DNA of 42,897 bases from Muribaculaceae bacterium Zag1 (GCA_002633115.1 NWBJ01000117.1:40747-83643), one strand, 5' to 3'. Shown: positions 8,521 through 16,132, counted from the stretch's first letter. Program-made: numbers and translations. The notes: generated from the letters alone by a model not told the origin.

Positions 8521-8655
8521 AAAAAATCGAAATCGCGATTCTCGACCCAAAAATTTCCGAGAATCGCGATTTCACCCTTAAAATGAGGGGTGAAAACCGT
8601 TTTCTCCACCCAAAAATTTCCGAGAATCAAAAAATGGAAATTTTTGGGTGGACTG
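8521..8655 (+). repeat. Palindromic dispersed element, copy A
   Basis: The core is a perfect 16-base inverted repeat, GAAATCGCGATTCTCG ... CGAGAATCGCGATTTC, followed by the short dyads ACCCTTAAAATGAGG and GAAAACCGTTTTC. In this copy a further pair CACCCAAAAATTTCC / GGAAATTTTTGGGTG follows. The same order of motifs recurs at 10377-10500, 12024-12080 and, inverted, at 12881-13008. This copy lies directly upstream of the promoter of the 8728 gene. Confidence 0.9.
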
Positions 8656-8659
8656 AATT

Positions 8660-8691
8660 TTTGGAGAATTGTGAGAAAAATCGTATATTCG
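8660..8691 (+). promoter_or_regulatory. Promoter of the PD-(D/E)XK AAA gene
   Basis: TTTG (8660-8663), a 20-base spacer and TATATTCG (8684-8691), one mismatch from the TAnnTTTG consensus. It supports the ATG at 8728 over the upstream in-frame ATG at 8590, which lies inside the palindromic element. Confidence 0.65.
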
Positions 8692-8727
8692 CAACGAAAT
8701 CGGCACATTCGGTTTGTTAGGAATTTT

Positions 8728-10359
8728 ATGGAAAGAAAAAAAGTGAAATATCCGGTGGGCGAACACAACTTCAGGGATCTCCGTGAAGGCGGCTTCTTGT
8801 ATGTTGATAAGACCCAATTGGTGTATGAATTGATTGAACTGGGTAAATTCATATTCTTATCGAGGCCTCGGCGTTTCGGTAAGAGTTTGCTTTTGTCCAC
8901 CATCGAGAGTTATTTCAGCGGAGAGAAAGAGCTGTTCGCTGACACTTGGCTTGGCCGTCAGGATTTGCAGTGGCAGGAATTTCCAATCCTTCCTTTCGAC
9001 ATGAGCCAGTCTAGCGGAAGGGACAGTGAGGTCATGGCTCTCTTCCTTAACAAATGTCTGGCTGATTATGAGCAGGAGTATGGACTGGAAGATAATAGTG
9101 GCTTGAAAGATGTTGGAGCTCGATTCAGCTTTTTGATTAAGGGGATTGCCCAAAAGACTGGCAAGAAAGTAGTCATTCTCATTGATGAGTACGACAACGG
9201 CATTTTAGAGACATTGGATGCTCCCAAAAAGGAACAAGATGCAATGAGCGCAGTGCTCAGAGCCTTCTACAAACAACCAAAAGCCATGACCAGATATGTG
9301 CGATTCTGCATGGTAACTGGCGTGGCGCGCTTTGGTAGCTATACATTATTCTCAGGCCCAAACAATTATCTTGACGTATCCATGAATCCTGACCTTGCGG
9401 CTATCTGCGGCATCACACAGCAGGAATTGCTCGACAATTTTGAGGAGGGGATACAGAAGATTGCCACAGAGCGCAGTGAGAGCCGCGAAGATGCCATAGA
9501 CGACCTGCGCCAGAAATACGACAGTTACCGATTCACTCGATCACAGGCAAAGGTATACAATCCTTACAGTTTGCTGAATGCGTTTGTAGAGGGTGCCTTG
9601 GATAACTATTGGATTAAGTCTGGGACCAGCAAGGTGTTTGTAGAGTATCTTACTCGCTCTGAATTTGACCTATTAGAATTAGAGAAGATAAAGGTTACAC
9701 GTGAGCGTATGGAGGGCAAATACTCAAAGACAGATACCATACCCCTGTTATTCCAGACTGGCTACCTTACCATCAAGGAGGTCGAGAATTTCGACCTCTT
9801 CAGATTGGGCATCCCCAACGGAGAAGTCCGTAGTGCCCTCGTAAACCAACTTATGCCTACCTTTATGGGCATTTCTGAGGAGCGATTTCCGGAGATGCTC
9901 TCACGCCTCCAAAGATTGCTTAAAAGCGGTGATGTGGATGGGTGGATTAAAGAGATCCAAAGCTTATTATCCAATATACCTAACCAATTGTTTGGGCCAA
10001 GGCAGAGCCATGTAGATGATGAGAAAAAACGAACTGAGGCCAAGGAGCAGTCGATTGCTCGGTTTGAACGCACTTATCATTTGTTAGTGCATGTTATATT
10101 CCAGATGTTGTCAGTTGACGCTCGTAGCGAGATTTCCGTTGCGGGAGGACGCATTGATATGGTTGTTGGCACCCACCGATTTCTATATGTGATGGAATTC
10201 AAGCTCGATGGTACTACGCAGGAAGCCCTCAAGCAAATAGATGACAAGGGATATCTTCTGCCATGGCAAACTGACCATCGACAACTCTATAAAATTGGCA
10301 TTGTATTCTCTTCAGTCGACCGTAACATCTCTGCCTACGAATACCAAACCAATTTGTAA
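8728..10359 (+). CDS. AAA-ATPase-like protein with C-terminal PD-(D/E)XK nuclease domain
   Basis: A 543-residue protein of the type annotated as AAA-ATPase_like (PF09820) fused to a PD-(D/E)XK domain (PF08011). It has the typical opening YPVGEHNFRDLREGGFLYVD, a Walker A motif RPRRFGKS with Lys52, a Walker B motif VVILIDEYDN with Asp153 and Glu154, and a C-terminal nuclease-like motif: Asp477 in GGRIDM and Glu490-x-Lys492 in MEFK. Key residues of both domains look intact. Such proteins occur in many copies in gut Bacteroidetes and their role is unknown; defence or mobile-element functions have been suggested. It is cytoplasmic, with no signal peptide. It has its own promoter and converges on the DUF4143 gene, with palindromic elements on both sides. 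Confidence 0.9.
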   Translation: MERKKVKYPVGEHNFRDLREGGFLYVDKTQLVYELIELGKFIFLSRPRRFGKSLLLSTIESYFSGEKELFADTWLGRQDLQWQEFPILPFDMSQSSGRDSEVMALFLNKCLADYEQEYGLEDNSGLKDVGARFSFLIKGIAQKTGKKVVILIDEYDNGILETLDAPKKEQDAMSAVLRAFYKQPKAMTRYVRFCMVTGVARFGSYTLFSGPNNYLDVSMNPDLAAICGITQQELLDNFEEGIQKIATERSESREDAIDDLRQKYDSYRFTRSQAKVYNPYSLLNAFVEGALDNYWIKSGTSKVFVEYLTRSEFDLLELEKIKVTRERMEGKYSKTDTIPLLFQTGYLTIKEVENFDLFRLGIPNGEVRSALVNQLMPTFMGISEERFPEMLSRLQRLLKSGDVDGWIKEIQSLLSNIPNQLFGPRQSHVDDEKKRTEAKEQSIARFERTYHLLVHVIFQMLSVDARSEISVAGGRIDMVVGTHRFLYVMEFKLDGTTQEALKQIDDKGYLLPWQTDHRQLYKIGIVFSSVDRNISAYEYQTNL

Positions 10360-10376
10360 CCCTTTGCCCACCCCTC

Positions 10377-10500
10377 AAAAAATCGAAATCGCGATTCTCG
10401 ATCCAAAAATTTCCGAGAATCGCGATTTCACCCTTAAAATAAGGGTCGAAAACCGTTTTCTCCACCCAAAAATTTCCAAGAATCGCGATTCCGATTTTTT
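10377..10500 (+). repeat. Palindromic dispersed element, copy B, with 22-base terminal inverted repeats
   Basis: This is the most complete copy. Its ends, AAAAAATCGAAATCGCGATT.. (10377-10398) and the complementary ..AATCGCGATTCCGATTTTTT (10479-10500), are inverted repeats of 22 bases with one mismatch, giving a unit of 124 bp that looks like a MITE or large REP element. It sits between two convergent genes. Two bases of the stop codon of the minus-strand ATPase gene lie inside its right end. I see no target-site duplication. Confidence 0.85.
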
Positions 10501-11839
10501 AGATATACTTATCAATTATTGTGGGCAGTTTTTGCACAAGATAGAATGGTAGATTGACGAGTCTGAAGGGTTTGCGGCCAATAGTGGTGACTACATCGTC
10601 GATGGAAAAAGGCTGCGACCATACGCGAATGGCAAAATCATGGTTTGTGGCATCCATGAAAGTGTGCAATGAACCTAATTTTGAATTATGACCATTCTTC
10701 ACCTCTATGGGGATAATCTTGCTCTCATAGGGATATATGAAGTCGAGCTCAGCAACATCTTTCCCTTTTGTCCAGAATATTCGATTCTGCCCCACCTTTG
10801 AGGTGAGTGTGAGCAATTCTTGGCCCACAACTTGTTCGGCTATTCTTCCTCGCCAAAGGTCCAGAATATCTTTTGCTCCTATTATGTCCTTGCGAACTCC
10901 AGCTTGGAAATTGGCCATGCCAGTGTCAAGCATGATCAATTTCGGCTTGCGTCCCATCTCGGGCAATGCGGGCACTATTGTAGCAGTTGTGGGATAAACG
11001 AGTTCCAATAAAAATGCTTTTTGCAGCATTTGAAATGCCTCAGAGACCTCTCGGCTTTTGTATTCAGACCCCGCGAATCTTGTCAACGTTACTTTCTCTC
11101 CAGCTTTATACCATGAGTTTTTGATAATGAATTTAATCACTTCAGTCAGCTTGCCTCTGCGTGCGTATTTCTCCACATCGTCAAGATAACCTTGGAGCAA
11201 AGAGATGTATAAGTCGTCTAATGTCAGGATGTCTTTTGTCTTGGCATACTTGGCTACCACCTCAGGCATGCCACCCACCACTGTGTACTGATTAAATAAC
11301 GACATCAATGGCAGGTGATTAGCTCCGCTAAGCTGGGGATTGTCTATGAAATACTCCCACTCATCATAGCCTAAAGCACCCATAAATTCATGAAAGCTGC
11401 AAGGATGCATTGCCATATACTCCACTCTTCCAACGGGAAATGAAGCTTTTATGTCAACTGTATTCTCCAATAGGGAGCCAGCGGCTATGACATGTATATC
11501 GGGTCTTTTTTCCTTAAAATACCGCAGTAGGTTTATGGTTTTGGGTGAGTTTTGTATTTCGTCCAAAAAGATTAGGGCCTCTCCCTCCTTTTTCCTAATC
11601 AGTCTGTTGGCAAACATAATATTGATGCGGTCATCCAGTGAGAGATCTCGCTCCAAGATGGCTCGGTCTTCGTCTTCATCAAGATTATATTTGAGGTAAT
11701 TAGAATAGGATTGGCCGAAGATATCCACGGCAGTGGATTTTCCTACTTGCCGTGCTCCTCTTAGCACTAAGGGCTTACGATCCTCTTTGTCTTTCCAGTT
11801 TTGCAGATGCTGCAGTAAATCACGATGTATCATGGCCAT
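10499..11839 (-). CDS. AAA ATPase with DUF4143 domain
   Basis: A 446-residue protein of the AAA_14/DUF4143 type. It shows a Walker A motif LRGARQVGKST with Lys34, a Walker B motif ALIFLDEIQN with Asp93 and Glu94, an arginine-containing AAGSLLE segment typical of this family, and a C-terminal DUF4143 region (about 210-400) with a nuclease-like DFIYPYESKIIPIEVKNG stretch. The family is abundant in bacteria and archaea without a settled function. The ATG at 11839 is used; a second Met two codons later is equally possible. TATCTTTG lies just upstream on the minus strand, surrounded by three 33-base-period repeats. The stop codon lies on the edge of a palindromic element, so the native C-terminus may have been altered by that insertion. 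Confidence 0.9.
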   Translation of the reverse strand: MAMIHRDLLQHLQNWKDKEDRKPLVLRGARQVGKSTAVDIFGQSYSNYLKYNLDEDEDRAILERDLSLDDRINIMFANRLIRKKEGEALIFLDEIQNSPKTINLLRYFKEKRPDIHVIAAGSLLENTVDIKASFPVGRVEYMAMHPCSFHEFMGALGYDEWEYFIDNPQLSGANHLPLMSLFNQYTVVGGMPEVVAKYAKTKDILTLDDLYISLLQGYLDDVEKYARRGKLTEVIKFIIKNSWYKAGEKVTLTRFAGSEYKSREVSEAFQMLQKAFLLELVYPTTATIVPALPEMGRKPKLIMLDTGMANFQAGVRKDIIGAKDILDLWRGRIAEQVVGQELLTLTSKVGQNRIFWTKGKDVAELDFIYPYESKIIPIEVKNGHNSKLGSLHTFMDATNHDFAIRVWSQPFSIDDVVTTIGRKPFRLVNLPFYLVQKLPTIIDKYI

Positions 11840-11854
11840 TCACTTTTATGGCCA

Positions 11855-11862
11855 CAAAGATA
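11855..11862 (-). promoter_or_regulatory. -7 element of the DUF4143 ATPase gene
   Basis: On the minus strand this reads TATCTTTG, an exact TAnnTTTG match, 16 bases before the start codon at 11839. The nearest TTTG is 23 bases upstream, slightly longer than the usual spacing. Confidence 0.6.
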
Positions 11863-11867
11863 ATGAA

Positions 11868-11956
11868 TTTGTTTCAAAACCTCACCAAAAATATGCTAAA
11901 TTTGTTCTAAAAACCGACCATAAGAGTATGATTTTGTTCTAAAACTCGACCATAAC
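11868..11956. repeat. Three iteron-like direct repeats with 33-base period
   Basis: Copies start at 11868 (degenerate), 11901 and 11934. The latter two share TTTGTTCTAAAA and end CGACCATAA. The period is exactly 33 bases, close to three turns of the helix. The first copy overlaps the promoter spacer of the minus-strand ATPase gene, so the array could be an operator. Confidence 0.75.
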
Positions 11957-12023
11957 GTCTTATTGAATGTGGACCCTGACATCCAGGACCTATATTGCTA
12001 TACCTTCACCTTCTCCCTACCCT

Positions 12024-12080
12024 GAAAAAATCGAAATCGCGATTCTCGACCCAAAATTTCCGAGAATCAACAAATGGGAA
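12024..12080 (+). repeat. Palindromic dispersed element, partial copy C
   Basis: It starts like the other copies (AAAAAATCGAAATCGCGATT) but jumps from the first arm to the distal segment ending CCGAGAATCAACAAATGGGA, so the middle is missing. It lies between the divergent ATPase and toxin-antitoxin genes. Confidence 0.8.
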
Positions 12081-12109
12081 TTCACCTCCATATCTTTTCT
12101 ATCTGTGAT

Positions 12110-12140
12110 TTTGTTATTTAAATAAAAGTCGTTAACTTTG
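12110..12140 (+). promoter_or_regulatory. Promoter of the MNT/HEPN pair
   Basis: TTTG (12110-12113), a 19-base spacer and TAACTTTG (12133-12140): an exact consensus match 16 bases before the start codon at 12157. Confidence 0.8.
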
Positions 12141-12156
12141 CGGTAAACTGAAGGAT

Positions 12157-12471
12157 ATGAAAAGACCAGAGTCAGTGAAAAAGATACAGCAAGTAGTCCA
12201 TGGAATAGGGCCAAAGATTGAGGCGATACTCTATGGGTCAGAGGCGCGTGGCGATGCACGGTCTGACTCTGACTTTGACTTGCTTATTTTGGTGGATGCT
12301 GAAAAGGTAACTCCCGAGATGCGCGAGCAGATTGAGAATCCACTCTATGACTTATGGATAGACCAAGGGATTGATGTTAGCCCTCTTATCTATACTCGTA
12401 CTCAGTGGGAAAATCGTCCGTTCCTCACTCCATTCTACTGCAATGTCATGAACGAAGGAATACGCCTATGA
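12157..12471 (+). CDS. MNT-type nucleotidyltransferase, antitoxin of an MNT/HEPN system
   Basis: A 104-residue minimal nucleotidyltransferase. The motif YGSEARGDARSDSDFDLLI (residues 26-44) contains the GS pair (27-28) and the two metal-binding aspartates Asp39 and Asp41. In characterised MNT/HEPN pairs the MNT protein inactivates the HEPN toxin by transferring AMP to it. Its stop codon overlaps the HEPN start (ATGA, 12468-12471), so the two are translationally coupled. It is driven by a consensus promoter. The gene order, antitoxin first, is usual. It sits in the palindrome-bracketed island, which fits a mobile or addictive module. Confidence 0.9.
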   Translation: MKRPESVKKIQQVVHGIGPKIEAILYGSEARGDARSDSDFDLLILVDAEKVTPEMREQIENPLYDLWIDQGIDVSPLIYTRTQWENRPFLTPFYCNVMNEGIRL

Positions 12472-12872
12472 AGAAAATGGCACCTGAAGACCTCGCAGCT
12501 CTTATAAAGTACAGATTGTTAAGAGCAAAAGAGACCTTAGACGATGCGAAATATGCAATGGATGGTAATCGCCTTAATATGGCGGTGAATAGGTTGTACT
12601 ATGCTTGCTTTTATTCCAATTTAGCTCTTTTAAGCACCAAGGGACTTCATACCAAAAGCCACGATGGAGCTAAGACAATGCTGTCATTACATTTTGTGAA
12701 TACAGGGATTCTATCAAGGGAGTTTGCTTCTACTTATGGCAAATTATTTAATACCCGAATTACTGGTGACTATGACATTTTCCCAGAATTCACAATGGAG
12801 GATGTGGAGATACTGTATGTCAAAGCTTCGGCTTTTATCACTGAAGTGGAAAAGCTTACCAACGTCAATTAG
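12468..12872 (+). CDS. HEPN-domain protein, toxin of an MNT/HEPN system
   Basis: A 134-residue helical protein of the HEPN family (PF05168-like), recognisable by AVNRLYYACFYSNLALLSTKG followed by a KSHDG segment. HEPN toxins are RNases; in canonical ones an Arg and a His separated by four to six residues form the active site. Here Arg42 is followed by LYYACFY, with tyrosine where a histidine often stands, while a histidine occurs later in KSHDG, so activity cannot be read from sequence alone. The ATG at 12468 overlapping the MNT stop is preferred to an in-frame ATG at 12405 inside the MNT gene. An inverted palindromic element follows directly. HEPN family membership is clear; toxicity is inference. 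Confidence 0.85.
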   Translation: MKKMAPEDLAALIKYRLLRAKETLDDAKYAMDGNRLNMAVNRLYYACFYSNLALLSTKGLHTKSHDGAKTMLSLHFVNTGILSREFASTYGKLFNTRITGDYDIFPEFTMEDVEILYVKASAFITEVEKLTNVN

Positions 12873-12880
12873 ACGTGTGA

Positions 12881-13008
12881 TGAAATTTCCATTTTTTGAT
12901 TCTCGGAAATTTTTGGGTCTAGAAAACGGTTTTCGACCCTCATTTTAAGGGTGAAATCGCGATTCTCGGAAATTTTTGGGTCGAGAATCGCGATTTCGAT
13001 TTTTTCAG
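12881..13008 (-). repeat. Palindromic dispersed element, copy D (inverted)
   Basis: Reverse orientation of the copies at 8521 and 10377, with the same succession of motifs: the 16-base inverted repeat, the ACCCT/AGGGT dyad, GAAAACCGTTTTC and the CCCAAAAATTTCC segment. It lies between the convergent HEPN gene and the small gene ending at 13021. With copy A it brackets a segment of about 4.4 kb in inverted orientation. Confidence 0.88.
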
Positions 13009-13020
13009 AGGGTGTGGCCA

Positions 13021-13473
13021 TCAGTCAGTATCCCTTACCGATTGCCCTGTGTAGGTGACTGTGAAGTCACAGGCTTTCAGATCTTCAAGACTCAATATAT
13101 AGCGATAGTCATAGATGTCATTTTCTACCAGTTCATCGTCAGTATATCTATTTCTTGTACTTTCCTTGAAGATGAGAAGTTGTAAGTTGAACCCTGTTTC
13201 CATTTCTTCCATCGTAGGAATCCACTCATCGAAACTCTTCCCGTTTTCAATTTTTCTCATCCAACTTGGATCAAAATAATTGAATACTTCATAAGGAGTA
13301 AGAATCATAGAATCTTCATTATAGTCTTCCATCCACATATAATCAAATACCCAAATTGCTTCTTCCGATCGGTTCTGGATAACACAAATTTCATATTCTG
13401 GTTCTCCAAAATCCTCCGCACAAAATCGGAATAGCAATCCGAGAAAACTAAAGATTAGGCATATTCGATTCAT
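13021..13473 (-). CDS. Small exported protein of unknown function
   Basis: A 150-residue protein not assigned to any family. The start MNRICLIFSFLGLLFRFCAE looks like a signal peptide or lipoprotein signal, although the residues before the cysteine (FRF) do not fit a classical lipobox. The rest is rich in acidic and aromatic residues (MWMEDYNEDSM, YTDDELVENDIYDYRYI), like many small envelope or immunity-type proteins. It starts 13 bases after the stop of the gene at 13486-13794, so the two form a unit. Base composition is AT-richer than the neighbouring sugar locus. An immunity partner for the upstream small protein is one possibility, but only from gene order. Confidence 0.65.
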   Translation of the reverse strand: MNRICLIFSFLGLLFRFCAEDFGEPEYEICVIQNRSEEAIWVFDYMWMEDYNEDSMILTPYEVFNYFDPSWMRKIENGKSFDEWIPTMEEMETGFNLQLLIFKESTRNRYTDDELVENDIYDYRYILSLEDLKACDFTVTYTGQSVRDTD

Positions 13474-13485
13474 AATGTTTATTTA

Positions 13486-13794
13486 TTATAAAGGGAAACC
13501 ATTTTGACGATAGCTACCAGTATGAGGATTTATATATGGAGCGCGTCCTCCATGTTCGAAGAAATATTTGTCAAAGTAATTGGGGTCATCTTTCACATAT
13601 CCTGCGGCACCTGTTCCATATTTTTTATCAAAATGGGCAGCACCTCTACGACTAGCATCTTTCTCTATCCAACTTTTCTTATGGTCAAAGTTGAATGGTT
13701 TGCTTAATCCAGCACTTACCAGGCTTGGAAGAGCTACTCCACAGAAATAAAGGGGACCTGATTTCCCTGAGATTAGATATAACTTTAGTTTCAT
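13486..13794 (-). CDS. Small unknown protein, possible toxin-tail fragment
   Basis: A 102-residue protein not recognised. Its N-terminal third (MKLKLYLISGKSGPLYFCG) is weakly hydrophobic. The rest is charged and aromatic with several histidines and glycines (HFDKKYGTGAAGYVKD, YFFEHGGRAPYINPHTGSYR). The C-terminal part reads like the tail of a larger secreted or phage-like protein, but no catalytic motif is identifiable. The ATG at 13794 is used; a TTG three codons earlier is possible. It is followed after 13 bases by the small exported-protein gene. Upstream stands a perfect 19-base inverted repeat. A degraded toxin gene with its immunity gene is a guess. Confidence 0.5.
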   Translation of the reverse strand: MKLKLYLISGKSGPLYFCGVALPSLVSAGLSKPFNFDHKKSWIEKDASRRGAAHFDKKYGTGAAGYVKDDPNYFDKYFFEHGGRAPYINPHTGSYRQNGFPL

Positions 13795-13828
13795 TGTAAG
13801 CAATGTGATAGGTTAATAAATTAGTTGA

Positions 13829-13879
13829 GTAGTACATGGCTCTTAAAAAATTACATCTTCTTTAAGAGCCATGTACTAC
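13829..13879. terminator. Perfect 19-base inverted repeat between minus-strand genes
   Basis: GTAGTACATGGCTCTTAAA (13829-13847) is matched exactly by its reverse complement at 13861-13879 with a 13-base loop. It lies seven bases after the stop of the GH-D-like gene, so it probably ends or protects that transcript. No T tail follows on the minus strand. Confidence 0.6.
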
Positions 13880-13885
13880 ACTTCT

Positions 13886-15895
13886 TTACTGTTTGAGGCG
13901 TATGAGGGCCACGTCGGTGGGGGGAATGGTGAGGGTGAGGGTGGAGCCGGGGGTGAGGGTGGAGCCGGACCAGAGCTCGGTGGCTGAGGAGCAGCGGCTG
14001 AGGCCAAGGTCGGCAAGAGGGATGGTGCGAGTGGTCGGGCGGTCAGTGAAATTATAGACTGCCAGATAGGCATTGTCGCCATCAACCAGATAGTAAGCGT
14101 CGTCGACCGAATAAGGCTGATCATAGTGCTTGAAGGCAGTATTCATGCCGCCATAGAGGGGACGGAACGAGCGGCCAAGACGAGCCACATCAAGCACAGC
14201 TTGATTAGTGGCTATCGACAGCGCGCGGTCGCGCACATCCTGATTGCCAAGATAGCTCCCCTTGAGCGAGAAATTGTCGCCAAGCAGTACCGTGCCAGTC
14301 ATGGCTCCAGTGGTGAATCGCATGCGATTCTCACCCTCTGACACCTCGCGCAGCACCAGATGGTCGGGGTCATTGTAGGCATACACCTGATCCAGCCACC
14401 AACTGCCGCTGAGGCTGTTGAGCATATACTGAGTATGGTCGATGGCATTCCATGCATCACAAGCGATGCGGCGAGCATTGCCATACTGCGAGGGAAACAC
14501 CGGCGCAATCGACAAGTCGACAAAGAAGTCGCTACCAGCCACGCGGTCAACAATCCCCATGCCATAATTGTAGGCTTGCATGCCTGTGGTAATCTCGGGA
14601 CGATAGAAGCGGTCGGCCTCAAGCGAACCAGAATTGAGGAAGTCGAGCTTGACATACTCATATCCCCACTGGCGGAACTTGGCAAACTGCCACTTGATCA
14701 ACTGCTCAGTGGCGGGATGGGTAGGGTCAAGCGAGATGGCACCGCCAATCTTGCGCGGCACACCATGGGCAGTAATCACCACATCGCGATAGCAGAGCGA
14801 GGAATCGCTCGGCAATTTCCATCCCAAGCCGTCATAACCGCCCCAGAACGAGAAGGGTGTCCAATATATACCCGGAATCTGGCCATTGGCACGAGCCGTG
14901 TCGGCAAAGTCCTTGAGCTGCTCCTCGGTCATATTATCCCAAAAAGCATCGAGCACCATATAAGTCTTGCCTTGCTCGCTCTTGAAGGCTGGTAGTTCGC
15001 TCCTGAAGAAATTAGACACATCGATGGCCCCCTCATAATTGAGGTGATCGGCCATGCCGCCCCAACTCTGCCAAGCAAAGATTGTGCCGCCAGACCACGG
15101 ACGCTTGGGAGCCCTCTCTGCATTGGCTGCGCCATAAGCCTCAAGAGCATCGCGCCAGTCAGCATAAGCGCCAATCATCACCAGCGGAGATTTCACCTTT
15201 GCGCCCTTGACAGCCCCATGGCGAGTGAGAATCGGTCCCTCGTCAGGAATCACATCGTTGGTCTCATAGTCGACAATGCCGCCAAATATCTCAAGCGAGG
15301 CCAATTGGCCATTGTCGCCGCATTGGCTGAGGATGCCAGTTTTCCAGGTGTCGTGCTCGACCGAGCCGACAACCACGCCCTGCCGCGAAGCGGCATCATA
15401 GAATGTAGCGCACTCATAGCTGGTGCAGTCCAAGCCCTGCTGCCAAGGATTGGCGCAATAGCCGCGAAACTTGTCGTTGTCGAATGGCATCGTCATGTTG
15501 CGATTGTCGCCATCAGCGGGCAGCACCGAGGCTCCTTTGCTGTTAATCACCGCAAATCGGTCGACACCAAGGCCCGAAGGATCTTCAACCCAAGCCTGAG
15601 CCATCACCTTGTCGCCATCGATGCGATACTCGATGGTGAGGGTCGGCAATTTGGGGTCGGTGTAAACAACAGTGGCCACATCGCCATTACGAGTGAGCTG
15701 CGCATCGGCATAATAGCGCCCCTCCAGGTCGCCCAAAGCGAGGCTGTGGGCGGTAGGATAAGTATTTGGAATAGCCACCCCACCCTCTCGCCCGAGGGTA
15801 ACTGTGCGGTCGGGATTGAGAGTGACCCCCCAATCGGCTGCGCTGGCCGTAACCACAAGCCCAGCGCAAGCAATCATTGCAATAATATTTTTCAT
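13886..15895 (-). CDS. Clan GH-D-like glycoside hydrolase (alpha-galactosidase-type), paralogue 1
   Basis: A 669-residue exported hydrolase. A signal peptide (MKNIIAMIACAGLVVTASAA) is followed by a beta-sandwich of about 250 residues and a TIM barrel. The segment YEYVKLDFLNSG holds Asp418 in the place of the clan GH-D nucleophile, and RRIACDAWNAI holds Asp480 where the acid/base residue is expected. The barrel opening (IFAWQSWGGM) and MVLDAFWDNMTEEQ also recall GH36/GH27 enzymes. I cannot place it in a named family, so alpha-galactosidase is the likeliest of several activities. It is a clear relative of the 16182-18557 protein but lacks that protein's C-terminal tail, so it may stay in the periplasm. 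It is the last gene of the leftward arm. Confidence 0.75.
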   Translation of the reverse strand: MKNIIAMIACAGLVVTASAADWGVTLNPDRTVTLGREGGVAIPNTYPTAHSLALGDLEGRYYADAQLTRNGDVATVVYTDPKLPTLTIEYRIDGDKVMAQAWVEDPSGLGVDRFAVINSKGASVLPADGDNRNMTMPFDNDKFRGYCANPWQQGLDCTSYECATFYDAASRQGVVVGSVEHDTWKTGILSQCGDNGQLASLEIFGGIVDYETNDVIPDEGPILTRHGAVKGAKVKSPLVMIGAYADWRDALEAYGAANAERAPKRPWSGGTIFAWQSWGGMADHLNYEGAIDVSNFFRSELPAFKSEQGKTYMVLDAFWDNMTEEQLKDFADTARANGQIPGIYWTPFSFWGGYDGLGWKLPSDSSLCYRDVVITAHGVPRKIGGAISLDPTHPATEQLIKWQFAKFRQWGYEYVKLDFLNSGSLEADRFYRPEITTGMQAYNYGMGIVDRVAGSDFFVDLSIAPVFPSQYGNARRIACDAWNAIDHTQYMLNSLSGSWWLDQVYAYNDPDHLVLREVSEGENRMRFTTGAMTGTVLLGDNFSLKGSYLGNQDVRDRALSIATNQAVLDVARLGRSFRPLYGGMNTAFKHYDQPYSVDDAYYLVDGDNAYLAVYNFTDRPTTRTIPLADLGLSRCSSATELWSGSTLTPGSTLTLTIPPTDVALIRLKQ

Positions 15896-15912
15896 AGCTG
15901 TATCTACTGGTG

Positions 15913-16095
15913 TTTAGTTTTTAGTTTTTAGTTTTTGGCTTTGGAAATTGGCGACCCCTCGACGAAGCCGAGGGGCACTCGACTGCCCTGGGGATTTTGA
16001 TGCCATCTGCCTTATGCCCTGATGGCTCTTATGTCCTTATGGCTCTTATGTCCTTACGGTTTTATGGTCTACGCTCGGCTACGCCGAGTAAGGAT
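15913..16095. repeat. Dispersed intergenic repeat, first copy
   Basis: It begins with TTTAGTTTTTAG units, contains a short stem, and shares two exact blocks with 28203-28392: 25 bases at 15974-15998 (core GGCACTCGACTGCCCTGG) and 29 bases at 16051-16079 (core TCCTTACGGTTTTATGG). It fills the gap between the two GH-D-like genes. There is no promoter consensus here, so the downstream gene is probably co-transcribed. Confidence 0.8.
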
Positions 16096-16132
16096 AAGGG
16101 CGGTTGCTGGATTTCCCAAGACAACCGCCCTT
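16096..16132. terminator. Hairpin after GH-D-like paralogue 2
   Basis: AAGGGCGGTTG (16096-16106) and CAACCGCCCTT (16122-16132) form a perfect 11-base stem with a 15-base loop. It lies 50 bases past the stop of the minus-strand gene at 16182. A terminator or mRNA-stabilising hairpin is likely; there is no long T run. Confidence 0.6.

Noticed and set aside
8590-8727. N-terminal extension of the PD-(D/E)XK AAA protein
   Set aside because: It would be encoded by the palindromic element and lies mostly before the predicted transcript start.
11868-11956. CRISPR array
   Set aside because: Only three degenerate units with 10-base gaps; no cas genes; position fits an operator better.
15044-15931. 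Plus-strand open frame of 295 codons
   Set aside because: It lies antisense to the GH-D-like gene, which has a signal peptide and catalytic motifs.
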